A DNA stretch of 64,000 nucleotides from Shewanella sp. KT0246. GTDB taxonomy: Bacteria > Pseudomonadota > Gammaproteobacteria > Enterobacterales > Shewanellaceae. The stretch covers positions 57,220 to 121,219 of the forward strand of contig NZ_BPEV01000012.1 in NCBI RefSeq assembly GCF_019654955.1. Direction: 5' to 3'. Below, in pieces: positions 27,435 through 35,072 of the stretch (within the stretch, counting starts at the first letter, position 1; every line of letters begins with the position of its first letter). Position numbers and translations under genes: made by a program. The notes beneath the pieces were generated by a model. It was not told the DNA's origin, made no database searches, and was given only the letters and a program-made list of their open reading frames with translations.

Positions 27435-28235
27435 TTACATTTTGTTCTTGGGCATTGCTTTGCCAATCATTGATTCACCCATGATGGCTTGCTTTTGGTG
27501 GGAGATTATTCCAGAAAGAATCGCCGCCATTCGATTGCGTTTACCGGGAACCACCACCGCTTTTTTACCTAAACCGTTGATAGCAATTTCGGCTACTTCC
27601 GCAGGATCTTTTGCAACCATTGGCAATTTAGACCAGTCAATACCATTGTCCGCAGTCATCGGTGTGCTTGTTAGCCCCGGAGAAAGAACGGTTACATCAA
27701 TACCCTTGGGTTTAAGCTCGCCATGAAGAGAAGCACCTAGTTGTAGAACATAGGCTTTGGTACCTGCATAATTTGAAAAATATGGAGAAACCATATGACC
27801 AGAAAGGCTTGAAACCATTAGAATGCCACCGCGTTTTCTTTCCACCATAGCGGGTGTAAAGTGGTGAGTCAGTTGCAATACAGAGGTAACATTAAGCTGC
27901 ACCATCTGTAATTCTTTAGCTAAAGATGTCTTAGCAAATGAACCATTTATTTCAACACCTGCTGCAAGTACCAACAAACCTATTTCTTGCTTCACCTGCT
28001 TAACTTTTTCAACCCCTTCAGTAGTAGCTAAATCTGCTGAAACAATCATTGTTTTAATTCCATAACGATCCGCAAGCAATGCTGCGTGCTCTTCAAGTTC
28101 TTTTTCTCGACGAGCAACCAAAACAATATTTAATCCCTTTGCTGCAATCTGGCTGGCCATTTCGGCACCGATGCCAGACGTTGCACCTGTGATAAGAGCC
28201 CAATCGCCATACTTTTCTTTAAAGCTGATACCCAT
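27435..28235 (-). CDS. Short-chain dehydrogenase/reductase
   Basis: A 266-residue SDR with the cofactor motif TGATSGIG (16-23) and catalytic Tyr156 and Lys160 (NYAGTK); a serine near 142-143 (VSSLSG) completes the site. The Arg pair ARRE at 41-44 after the second strand suggests NADP preference. The substrate is unknown. AAAGG lies 8 nt before the ATG. The AraC-type regulator gene is 144 nt upstream on the same strand and may control it. Confidence 0.88.
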   Translation of the reverse strand: MGISFKEKYGDWALITGATSGIGAEMASQIAAKGLNIVLVARREKELEEHAALLADRYGIKTMIVSADLATTEGVEKVKQVKQEIGLLVLAAGVEINGSFAKTSLAKELQMVQLNVTSVLQLTHHFTPAMVERKRGGILMVSSLSGHMVSPYFSNYAGTKAYVLQLGASLHGELKPKGIDVTVLSPGLTSTPMTADNGIDWSKLPMVAKDPAEVAEIAINGLGKKAVVVPGKRNRMAAILSGIISHQKQAIMGESMIGKAMPKNKM

Positions 28236-28379
28236 AATTCGTTACCTTTATCTGTGTTTAATTGATGGGGTAATTATATGGAAATCAGAGAAGGTAGGCT
28301 CTTCAGAAAAGTTCAAATATTGCTCAGATTAGCTCAAACGAGCCAATCAGAATCTGAATAGAAGGAATAAGTGTGGTTG

Positions 28380-29201
28380 TCAGGCTAAACGAAATTCAGA
28401 GGGAGAAAGACCTGTTTGTCCTTTGAAGGTACGGTTAAAGGTGGAAACCGATTCGAAACCCGTTTCAAAAACGATGTCTGAGATACGTAAGTTATTATCT
28501 TTCAGTAACACCTTAGCTTTGTTGATTTTTAATTTGGTAATGTATTTCATTGGTGGTTCTGAATATACCTCTTTAAACTTACGTTTAAAGGTAGAAACAC
28601 TCATATGACACAATGCCGCTAACTCATTCACATTCAGATCCGCATACAGATTACTTTGGATAATATCTTCAAATTTGGCAAAATTAGGTTTAAACATGGA
28701 AGCAAGAAAATCGACTTCGGACGGAGCACTGGTTCTTTTCGCCATAAGAATGACAAATTCACGTAACTTACTCTCGATAAGCAAATCATCCGCCAACTCT
28801 GGAGAGTCTAGCAATATGCTAATGCTGTCGCGATAGTGCTCAAGCAATCTATCCACTTCAACCTGCATAATATTATAATCAACCCTGTAGTTTGACTGGC
28901 TAATATCAAAGTTAAACAGTGACTGAAATATTTCAGGGTAAAGAAAGATGCCAATCGCTTCACCTACACCTTCATCATTAGGGTATTTGTTATTTTCATA
29001 AAAGTAGTTGGTGCATTTTGCTAACACTCCGCAGTTTTTGTTCAGTGAAACAGATTCTGTCTGCTCCCTGACGCTAAACTCGCCATTAGTAACAAACGCA
29101 AAACACGCTTCGCTATCAACAAATACACGTGGCATACGTTTGAAACTGGGTATATCTTGTTTTTTAAAAACAACACGTCCGTTATATTTGATTGTTTTCA
29201 T
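28380..29201 (-). CDS. AraC-family transcriptional regulator
   Basis: A 273-residue regulator. The C-terminal about 100 residues form the double helix-turn-helix of AraC proteins: ADLNVNELAALCHMSVSTFKRKF, then the second motif RISDIVFETGFESVSTFNRTFK and the closing GLSPSEFRL. The N-terminal half is an effector or dimerisation domain with no recognised motif. A GTG at 29225 is in frame, but the ATG at 29201 is chosen as the more natural start. It lies directly upstream of the SDR/EthD/DsbA/thioesterase series. Confidence 0.88.
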   Translation of the reverse strand: MKTIKYNGRVVFKKQDIPSFKRMPRVFVDSEACFAFVTNGEFSVREQTESVSLNKNCGVLAKCTNYFYENNKYPNDEGVGEAIGIFLYPEIFQSLFNFDISQSNYRVDYNIMQVEVDRLLEHYRDSISILLDSPELADDLLIESKLREFVILMAKRTSAPSEVDFLASMFKPNFAKFEDIIQSNLYADLNVNELAALCHMSVSTFKRKFKEVYSEPPMKYITKLKINKAKVLLKDNNLRISDIVFETGFESVSTFNRTFKGQTGLSPSEFRLA

Positions 29202-29244
29202 TTTAAAGGCACCATTCAATGACACTACGATAAGTATAAAACAG

Positions 29245-29645
29245 ATTAAAGCTGTCTACTCGCTCGGCTAACTGACTACGCGATGTATCTTCTAATTCAA
29301 CACCCAGATAGCAGACCGTGTTACCTACCTTTCTATGCTCGAGTAATAGCTGTACCGCTCAAATGTTTTTAGTTTTTGCATAGACAAGTATCGCTTTAGT
29401 TCACCTCATAGAATGATTGCCATACAGGTTAGCGGCCAACCTAAGATTTGACGCTCATTTTCTGAGTAAGGAGCGATAGTACGAATAGCTAATCGCTTTG
29501 TGCTGACCTCTTTGGCTTGGTAAAAAGAAAGTCGCTGTTACTTAGCGAAGTAATCAAAATCCATGTCATTAGACTTTGTTGAGTTCTTGTCGTTATCTCA
29601 AGTATGGGAAGCCTTGTTTCTGTAACCAAATTTTCCATTCCATAA
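29245..29645 (-). pseudogene. Decayed tyrosine recombinase (integrase) C-terminal half
   Basis: Translated on the minus strand with interruptions, this stretch reads like the catalytic half of a small phage-type integrase. In order there are LPILEITTRTQQS, then SDFLF, then LPSQRGQH, LYGNHSMR (box II HxxR), TKAILVYAKTKN, and AVQLLLEHRKVG followed by NTVCYLGVELED with the nucleophile-position Tyr. In-frame TGA codons lie at 29455-29457, 29401-29403 and 29359-29361; the last two fit CGA-to-TGA changes at conserved arginines. A frameshift lies in the T-run near 29535. The GH before the tyrosine has become EH. No intact N-terminus is present. Confidence 0.8.
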
Positions 29646-29667
29646 CAAAGCTAGATTTGTTAATTAT

Positions 29668-30261
29668 CTATTTTTCAAATGAACTAAATACAAGCATGAA
29701 TGCACGTATAGATCGAGCAAGAGATTCATGTGGTCTGTGCCCTCTTGATTGAACTTTAAGACCTTGGCGAAACGTAAGAAAAAAGTCGGTTAGATGTTCT
29801 GCATCTATACCATCAACAAGTCGTTCTGTTTTCTCATATTGAGTAAAAAATGCCAGTACTGCGATACGACCTTGCTCAAACTTGCCTACAACATAGTCAT
29901 AAAGATAAGGTTCGTTTGAATTTAGCTCAACAATACTGTTTGTCATTAAGCAGCCATAAGTGAGTAACTCATTCTCTGGATTTAAAAACTCACTATCAAA
30001 TAAATATTGAAGATTTTCTGATATTGATTTATCCGTGTCGAGTTTCTTTAGTACCACAGACATGTGATGTTCAACATAGAAATCTACAATACATTTAAAC
30101 ACGGCTTCTTTGTTACCAAAAGCGTTGTAAATGCTGGTTTTTGTTAGTCCTGTAACCGTCGACAATTGATCCACTTTAGTTGACGCATAACCATGCTGCC
30201 AAAAATGTTTGGCCATAATCCCAAGTACTTCAACCTCATCAAACTGTCTTTTTTTTGCCAT
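29668..30261 (-). CDS. TetR-family transcriptional repressor
   Basis: A 197-residue regulator with an N-terminal TetR helix-turn-helix: AKHFWQHGYASTKVDQLSTVTGLTKTSIYNAFGNKEAVF. The rest is a helical ligand domain. The ATG at 30261 has GAGG about 7 nt upstream; an earlier in-frame start at 30300 would run into the promoter. It is divergent from the peroxiredoxin-like gene, and two near-identical palindromes in the shared promoter (30302-30317, 30329-30344) are its likely operators. It probably represses that gene and itself until an inducer binds. Confidence 0.9.
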   Translation of the reverse strand: MAKKRQFDEVEVLGIMAKHFWQHGYASTKVDQLSTVTGLTKTSIYNAFGNKEAVFKCIVDFYVEHHMSVVLKKLDTDKSISENLQYLFDSEFLNPENELLTYGCLMTNSIVELNSNEPYLYDYVVGKFEQGRIAVLAFFTQYEKTERLVDGIDAEHLTDFFLTFRQGLKVQSRGHRPHESLARSIRAFMLVFSSFEK

Positions 30262-30290
30262 TTGCCTCAACAACCACCTGAAAATTCTTA

Positions 30291-30319
30291 TTGACAACAA
30301 TTGTACCAGTTAGTACATT
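30291..30319 (+). promoter_or_regulatory. Promoter of the peroxiredoxin-like gene
   Basis: Consensus -35 TTGACA (30291-30296) and -10 TACATT (30314-30319) have a 17-bp spacer. The first operator palindrome covers the spacer and -10. Confidence 0.75.
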
Positions 30320-30344
30320 AAATGCAATTGTACCAGCTGGTACA
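30302..30344. promoter_or_regulatory. Pair of TetR-type operators
   Basis: TGTACCAGTTAGTACA (30302-30317) and TGTACCAGCTGGTACA (30329-30344; a perfect palindrome) differ at two positions and start 27 bp apart. The first overlaps the -10 element; the second lies just after the expected transcription start. This is the classical layout of a TetR repressor with a divergent target. Confidence 0.85.
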
Positions 30345-30369
30345 TTTACTGTTCAATGAGGAACAAGCA

Positions 30370-31188
30370 ATGTTTTCAGCTATAACACTATCACTACTTG
30401 GATTTGCCACAACGGTGATTGGAAGTCTGCATTACTTCCTAAAAGTTAAAAAGAACAACCCTCCCAAAAATCCTATCGTCCTTATGCTGGCACTTGGCGC
30501 AGGTGTTTTTCTGGGTTTAAGTGCACTGATATGTGGGGTGATAGATATGGATTGGAGCTTTGTTTTCGTTGCAATTATGTCCAGTTTTTCCATATTGCTT
30601 GGTGGTAAATTCATTTGGGTATTTAGTCAAAAAGACACCCCATTAGGTGATATTAAAGTTGCAATCGGAGAAACATTTCCACATTTCGGATCAATCACAT
30701 ATAAAAACGAAAAATTTTCAACTGCTGATCTAAAGAATCAGCGTGTGCTTCTTAAATTTTACCGAGGTGCTTGGTGTCCTTATTGTAGCGCCGAGTTGAA
30801 AATGCTTGATGAAATGAAGCCGATTCTTGACCAATATGGCATTAAGGTTGTTGCGTTGTCGGGAGATACAGCAGAGCAAGCTAAAGCGCACATCAAACGA
30901 GATAACTTAGACCTTCTTCTTTTGTCAGATCCAGAGTTGAAAGTCGTTAGACAATATGGCGTTGAACATCATAAGGCTTTAGGGGCTGACTCATCCAAAA
31001 CCAAAACAGTATTAGGGTTACCATTTCCTACCTCATTTGAATACAAATCTATGTCTATCCCCACATCGATTTTAATTGATGAACATGGCGTCATCCAATG
31101 GATAGATCAGTCTGAAGATTATCGACTAAGAGCAAGTGAAGAACGATTAACTCAAGCCTTACGAAATGCTTTCACCATTAATAAATAA
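30370..31188 (+). CDS. Membrane-anchored peroxiredoxin-like (AhpC/TSA) protein
   Basis: A 272-residue protein with three hydrophobic helices (about 3-22, 36-57 and 63-84), then a thioredoxin-fold domain of the AhpC/TSA-redoxin class. The redox motif is Cys136-Pro-Tyr-Cys139 in FYRGAWCPYCSAEL; the CxxC form resembles thioredoxin-like or bacterioferritin-comigratory proteins rather than typical 2-Cys peroxiredoxin. It would reduce peroxides or disulfides at the membrane. The ATG at 30370 has GAGGA 7 nt upstream. A TetR repressor is divergent, with two operators in the promoter. Confidence 0.85.
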   Translation: MFSAITLSLLGFATTVIGSLHYFLKVKKNNPPKNPIVLMLALGAGVFLGLSALICGVIDMDWSFVFVAIMSSFSILLGGKFIWVFSQKDTPLGDIKVAIGETFPHFGSITYKNEKFSTADLKNQRVLLKFYRGAWCPYCSAELKMLDEMKPILDQYGIKVVALSGDTAEQAKAHIKRDNLDLLLLSDPELKVVRQYGVEHHKALGADSSKTKTVLGLPFPTSFEYKSMSIPTSILIDEHGVIQWIDQSEDYRLRASEERLTQALRNAFTINK

Positions 31189-31201
31189 TAAGAGAATTAT
31201 T

Positions 31202-31285
31202 ATGTTTAACTACCACGATATTGAAATCGCACCAGAAGCCTCAAAGGCAATGCCATTAACAGTGGGTGGCAATTTATTTGTTTAA
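31202..31285 (+). pseudogene. Truncated AhpD/carboxymuconolactone-decarboxylase-like gene
   Basis: A 27-codon frame starting 13 nt after the peroxiredoxin-like gene, behind AAGAGAATT. Its first residues MFNYHDIEIAPEASK match the usual N-terminus of AhpD-like proteins (about 150-180 aa). Then the similarity stops and a chance stop codon is reached in the right-hand repeat at 31283. The gene was cut at the repeat junction. Such CMD proteins commonly accompany peroxiredoxins. Confidence 0.6.
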
Positions 31286-31800
31286 TTAACAACGACAGCC
31301 GTGACAATGTGCTTAATCCTAAACAAGGTAAAATAGCGCAAATAGACACGGGTATTTATCGTCAGGATTTGGGCAGTAAAACTGACTTTGAAATCGTCAA
31401 TGCACTTTACAGCACCTATTATCAAATGAGTGACTCTGATGTTCTTGCATGGCAAGTGCGTGACAGATTTACCCATGGTGATGTGCCGTGGGATCAGCTG
31501 TCAAAAGCAGGCGGTGGAGATTTACTGCGGGGTTACACTTCAGGTCGATACCGAGACAAACAAATGGTATTGGCACAAGTTGAGTATCGTCAAAACTTGT
31601 CTGGCCGTCATGGTATGGTTTATTGGGTTGGTGCGGGAGTGATTTCAGATACGTTCAGTGAATTAGCTTCAGCCGACATATTGCCTAATAACGGAATAGG
31701 TTATCGTTTCGAGGTTAAACCAAGGGTGAACCTAAGATTAGATCTAGCTTTCGGTGATGGCGATACTGGGTTCTACTTTAACGTGAATGAAGCATTTTGA
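31281..31800 (+). pseudogene. 5'-truncated copy of the BamA-type gene
   Basis: It encodes the last about 172 residues of the barrel protein at 24508-25695, in one open frame to the same stop, but it lacks the signal peptide and the N-terminal half. Six of the twelve coding differences change the residue (for example Glu to Lys and three Gly replacements), as expected for a copy no longer under selection. An internal GTG at 31309 could start a fragment, but without a signal sequence it would not reach the outer membrane. Confidence 0.9.
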
Positions 31801-31837
31801 TGTCTTTTTCGGCTAACACCTAAGTCGCTTTTGGACA
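31281..31837 (+). repeat. Right 557-bp direct repeat bracketing the island
   Basis: Partner of 25176-25732, same orientation and exact same length. The shared sequence begins at TTTAATTAAC and ends at TTTTGGACA. Confidence 0.95.
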
Positions 31838-31899
31838 CTAACTTTTCACTTCATTTATATTGGGTTTGTTAAAGAAGATCATTACTTCAATCTAATCCA

Positions 31900-32220
31900 T
31901 TGCCTGCCGCAGGCTTATGTGCAGATACAACTGCGAGACGCTACAAGTACGTCCCTGTAAGCTCTGCCAAAACAAATAACATCCATGTTAAACGGCCAGT
32001 TCGGCATCCATTTCTCTCGCTCAGAGCGTTTCACACAGTGAAACTTCGCCTTGTTTTGGAAGCTAGCTGCTGCATCTACACTGGGGTTATTACTTCTTCG
32101 ATTTAGCTTCATTTGTGTATCCAGTAGGCTTGAGAACATCAAGAGAATCGCGTGAGTCCTGACATGGCCTTTCTCGCACATCCATGTGCTTTAAGGCATT
32201 TAGTGCATCCTGCACTTAAG
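31900..32220. repeat. Array of short hairpins with TCC loops
   Basis: Several small inverted repeats centred on TCC or CC lie close together: TACGTCCCTGTA (31948-31959, imperfect), TAACATCCATGTTA (31977-31990), GCACATCCATGTGC (32176-32189) and AGTGCATCCTGCACT (32202-32216). Others are CGCTCAGAGCG (32018-32028) and TTTCAC-ACA-GTGAAA (32029-32043). Reading frames through the region show no recognisable protein. It looks like a dispersed intergenic repeat of marine gammaproteobacteria, remembered but not checked. Confidence 0.6.
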
Positions 32221-32319
32221 ATTCTGGCTAGTTTTCGAGGGGAAGGGACGCCCCCATCGGAAGCGTTAGTGATTTTTGAAGATGATCGAAGCGGAATACA
32301 AACGAAGTTTAAATCTGGA

Positions 32320-32452
32320 TGATTCTCCGTTGGAAATTTTGCTGTTTAAATTTCGCCGGAGCGGCAAGGGATATCGAAAAGGGAAATGCTGTCGTTTCCC
32401 TTTCGTCTGGTGTGGGCGAAGCGCCACGACGTTAATCCAAACGGAGTTTGGA
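32320..32452. other. Four consecutive stem-loops, structured element
   Basis: Four stems follow one another. CTCCG-TT-GGAAATTT pairs with AAATTTC-GC-CGGAG. AAGGGAAA pairs with TTTCCCTT (one bulged A in the longer stem). GGCG-AAG-CGCC is next. CCAAAC-GGA-GTTTGG lies near 32437-32451. A 62-codon frame crosses the region but has no recognisable content. It may be a structured RNA or a repeat-derived element; no promoter or terminator is clear. Confidence 0.5.
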
Positions 32453-32715
32453 AATCCAGTGTAAAATCTACATGTCTAAACCTGATTTTTACTAAGTACC
32501 ATGACGTAGAGTTTTCAAAATAGTAAACAAGGAATGGGGCATCAACGTGTTACCTGCGTCAGCTTTTCTCTGTTTATGGTGCTCTTAAAACTAAGTCTGC
32601 TTTAAGCGACATAAGCATCACCGGTTTAGGTTATTTTATTCCCAAACCAATCTATGCAACACTAAGCCATTAAACTGTTTTGTTAACGCTGCAATTTGAG
32701 AATCGAGGTGTTATT

Positions 32716-33198
32716 TTGAGTAAAATCGTTATCTTTGGAAACTCAGGTTCGGGTAAGTCAACCCTTGCTAAACAGTTAGCAAAACAAAACCGTTTAGCGC
32801 ATTTAGATTTAGATACCATAGCTTGGCAGCCAACCAACCCACCTCAAAGAACATCGATTGCAGAGTCGAGTCAGTTAATTGATAAGTTCTTACAACATGA
32901 CTCATGGATTATTGAAGGCTGTTATACCGACTTACTGGAATTAGCCACGCCTCATGCTGATGAGATAATTTTTCTAAACCTTCCCGTTACTGACTGTATT
33001 AGTAACGCCAAAAATCGCCCTTGGGAGCCCCATAAGTATTCTAGCAAACAAGCTCAAGATGCCAATTTGGAAATGCTCGTTGACTGGATTGCTCAGTATG
33101 ATTGCCGCACCGATACCTTTTCAAAGCAGGCTCATGAAACGTTATATGCCCAATTTACTGGGAAAAAGATCATGCATCTTACTAACCGAACCACATAA
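32716..33198 (+). CDS. Small P-loop kinase (topology-modulation/adenylate-kinase-like)
   Basis: A 160-residue nucleotide-binding protein. The P-loop GNSGSGKST is at residues 8-16, followed by LAHLDLDTIAWQP and WIIEGCYTDL, as in the adenylate-kinase-like proteins related to FlaR/topology modulation. The substrate is unknown. TTG at 32716 is chosen as start because GAGGTG lies 5 nt upstream; an earlier TTG at 32680 has no such site. The stop codon lies in the first unit of a 15-bp tandem repeat. Confidence 0.78.
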   Translation: MSKIVIFGNSGSGKSTLAKQLAKQNRLAHLDLDTIAWQPTNPPQRTSIAESSQLIDKFLQHDSWIIEGCYTDLLELATPHADEIIFLNLPVTDCISNAKNRPWEPHKYSSKQAQDANLEMLVDWIAQYDCRTDTFSKQAHETLYAQFTGKKIMHLTNRTT

Positions 33199-33251
33199 GT
33201 TCACACCATATAAGTTCATAGCAAATAAGTTCATACCAATTAAGTTTATAT
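33192..33251. repeat. 15-bp tandem repeat, four units
   Basis: Four degenerate units (33192, 33207, 33222, 33237) share CAnnTAAGTTCAnAn. The stop codon of the kinase gene is the TAA of unit 1, and every unit carries a TAA in the same frame because the period is a multiple of three. Confidence 0.85.
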
Positions 33252-33441
33252 AAGTGACAGACTAAGGCTTAAATAGTGTGCACTTCAATGATATTTATAC
33301 CGTTTCTCTATTGGTTATGCTCAACTTAAAGCTAAACTGGGTGATGGGAATTTGCTATTAGCTATTGTAGTATGCCAATGGCTGCTAACTCAAAACGTGT
33401 GTTGGCACCATTCCATAAAACAATAACTAAATGGACTGTAA

Positions 33442-34992
33442 ATGAATTCCCCAGATCAAACCCCAATTTCCTCAAATAACAGAATATCAGCTGTCGTTAA
33501 CAGCTCACGGCAGATGCCAGATACTCTGGTGATTATTTTCTTTGTCGCATTAGCGGCTGCGTTATTAACTTATGTTGTTCCAATCGGTTCTTTTTCATCT
33601 CAAGATGCTCATTACGTGATTGATGGAGTTGAGAAAACTCGCAGTGTTATCGATCCCACATCATTTCAATATGCCTTGAATGAAGCGGGCGAGCCTAAGC
33701 TTGATCCCATTTCATTATTTAAAGGAAATGGCGAAATCGGTTTTTTTAATTTTGCCTTTGAAGGCATGGTGTCAGGTTCTAAATGGGGAAGCGCTATTGG
33801 TGTGATTATGTTCATGCTGGTCATCGGTGGCTCATTTGGGGTGGTCATGGCTACAGGGACAATTGATAACGGTATTTTACGGTTAATCGATAAAACCCAA
33901 GGGAATGAAAAACTCTTTATTCCGGTGATATTCAGTTTGTTCTCATTGGGCGGCGCGGTATTTGGTATGGGCGAAGAGGCGATAGCTTTTGCTATTATTA
34001 TTTGTCCATTAATGATCCGCTTAGGTTATGACTCTATCTGTACTGTGATGGTGACTTATGTGGCGACTCAAATTGGTTTTGCCAGTTCGTGGATGAATCC
34101 ATTTAGTGTAGCAATTGCCCAAGGAATAGCGGGCGTGCCAGTACTATCGGGTGCTGGGGTTCGCTCAGTGATGTGGTTTGGATTTACTCTTATTGGCATA
34201 GGATTCACTATGCGATATGCCAGTAAAATAAAGCGTAATCCTACTGAGTCGTTTAGCTATAAAACCGATCAGTTCTTTCGCGAGAATCAACAAGGTGATG
34301 TTAAAGATAGTCGTTTTAACCTTGGTGATATTTTGGTGCTACTGACGATTATAGGCACTATTGCTTGGGTGATATGGGGCGTGGTTGCACATGCCTGGTT
34401 TATTCCTGAAATCGCCAGTCAGTTTTTTACCATGGGGATAATTGTCGGCATCATTGGGGTGGTTTTTAAACTGAATGATATTGATATGAATAAAGTCGCG
34501 GTGAGCTTTAAACAAGGTGCTGGCACCATGTTGGAACCTGCTGTGTTGGTGGGTTGCGCCTCGGGTATTTTGCTTTTACTGGGTGGTGCAGGAGCCACTG
34601 AACCTAGCGTGCTCAACACTATATTACACAGTGCTGGTAATGTGATTGGCCAATTACCGACTGCGTTATCTGCATGGTTTATGTTGCTGTTTCAGTCAGT
34701 GTTTAATTTCTTTGTCACTTCAGGTTCAGGGCAGGCGGCGCTGACAATGCCGTTAATGGCACCGCTGGCTGATATTGTTGGCGTGACTCGCCAAGTAGCA
34801 GTTTTAGCTTTTCAGCTAGGAGATGGTTTTACCAATGTTTTGGTGCCAACGTCAGCTTCACTAATGGCTACATTAGGTGTGTGCCGTGTTGATTGGGGTA
34901 ATTGGTTTGCGTTTATTTGGCGCTTTCTACTTGGCTTGTTTGTGCTGTCTAGCATCATTGTGGTAACTGCACATTATTTAGGTTTTAGTTAA
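33442..34992 (+). CDS. yfcC: YfcC-family transporter
   Basis: A 516-residue integral membrane protein with about 12 hydrophobic segments, beginning with PDTLVIIFFVALAAALLTYVVPIGSF. It matches the YfcC/arginine-ornithine antiporter-like family, with conserved GAVFGMGEEAIAF and SSWMNPFSVAIAQ motifs. Substrates of this family are poorly known; small carboxylates, amino acids or peptides have been suggested. It stands alone, between the kinase-repeat region and the convergent TonB receptor gene. The ATG has only a weak ribosome site. Confidence 0.85.
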   Translation: MNSPDQTPISSNNRISAVVNSSRQMPDTLVIIFFVALAAALLTYVVPIGSFSSQDAHYVIDGVEKTRSVIDPTSFQYALNEAGEPKLDPISLFKGNGEIGFFNFAFEGMVSGSKWGSAIGVIMFMLVIGGSFGVVMATGTIDNGILRLIDKTQGNEKLFIPVIFSLFSLGGAVFGMGEEAIAFAIIICPLMIRLGYDSICTVMVTYVATQIGFASSWMNPFSVAIAQGIAGVPVLSGAGVRSVMWFGFTLIGIGFTMRYASKIKRNPTESFSYKTDQFFRENQQGDVKDSRFNLGDILVLLTIIGTIAWVIWGVVAHAWFIPEIASQFFTMGIIVGIIGVVFKLNDIDMNKVAVSFKQGAGTMLEPAVLVGCASGILLLLGGAGATEPSVLNTILHSAGNVIGQLPTALSAWFMLLFQSVFNFFVTSGSGQAALTMPLMAPLADIVGVTRQVAVLAFQLGDGFTNVLVPTSASLMATLGVCRVDWGNWFAFIWRFLLGLFVLSSIIVVTAHYLGFS

Positions 34993-35002
34993 TCTTAGAC
35001 AT

Positions 35003-35035
35003 AAAAAAACGGCATCAGATACATTTGATGCCGTT
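35003..35035 (-). terminator. Terminator of the TonB receptor gene
   Basis: AACGGCATCA pairs with TGATGCCGTT; on the minus strand the stem is followed by seven T residues. Confidence 0.9.
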
Positions 35036-35072
35036 AGAGTCGGGAGACACTTAAAGTTGTATTACATTAACG

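Noticed and set aside
29406..29564. Short separate gene with one in-frame stop (frame beginning MDFDYFAK)
   Set aside because: A different reading frame of the same stretch matches integrase motifs much better, so this frame is taken as a shadow of the pseudogene.
25733..31280. Integron cassette array
   Set aside because: No IntI-type integrase and no attC-like sites between genes; the dead recombinase is phage-type by its motifs, and the flanks are copies of a host gene.
25733..31280. Composite transposon
   Set aside because: The flanking 557-bp repeats are outer-membrane gene fragments, not insertion sequences; no transposase or terminal inverted repeats were seen.
31948..32216. Possible CRISPR array from repeated short motifs
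   Set aside because: The motifs are 12-15 bp hairpins of differing sequence with irregular spacing; there are no constant repeats and spacers and no cas genes.
31900..32464. Open frames of about 60-90 codons on both strands
   Set aside because: They cross hairpin-rich repeat DNA, have no convincing ribosome sites and show no recognisable domains, so they are treated as chance frames.
32716..33198. True adenylate kinase
   Set aside because: Too short (160 aa) and lacking the lid region; only the P-loop and general fold agree.
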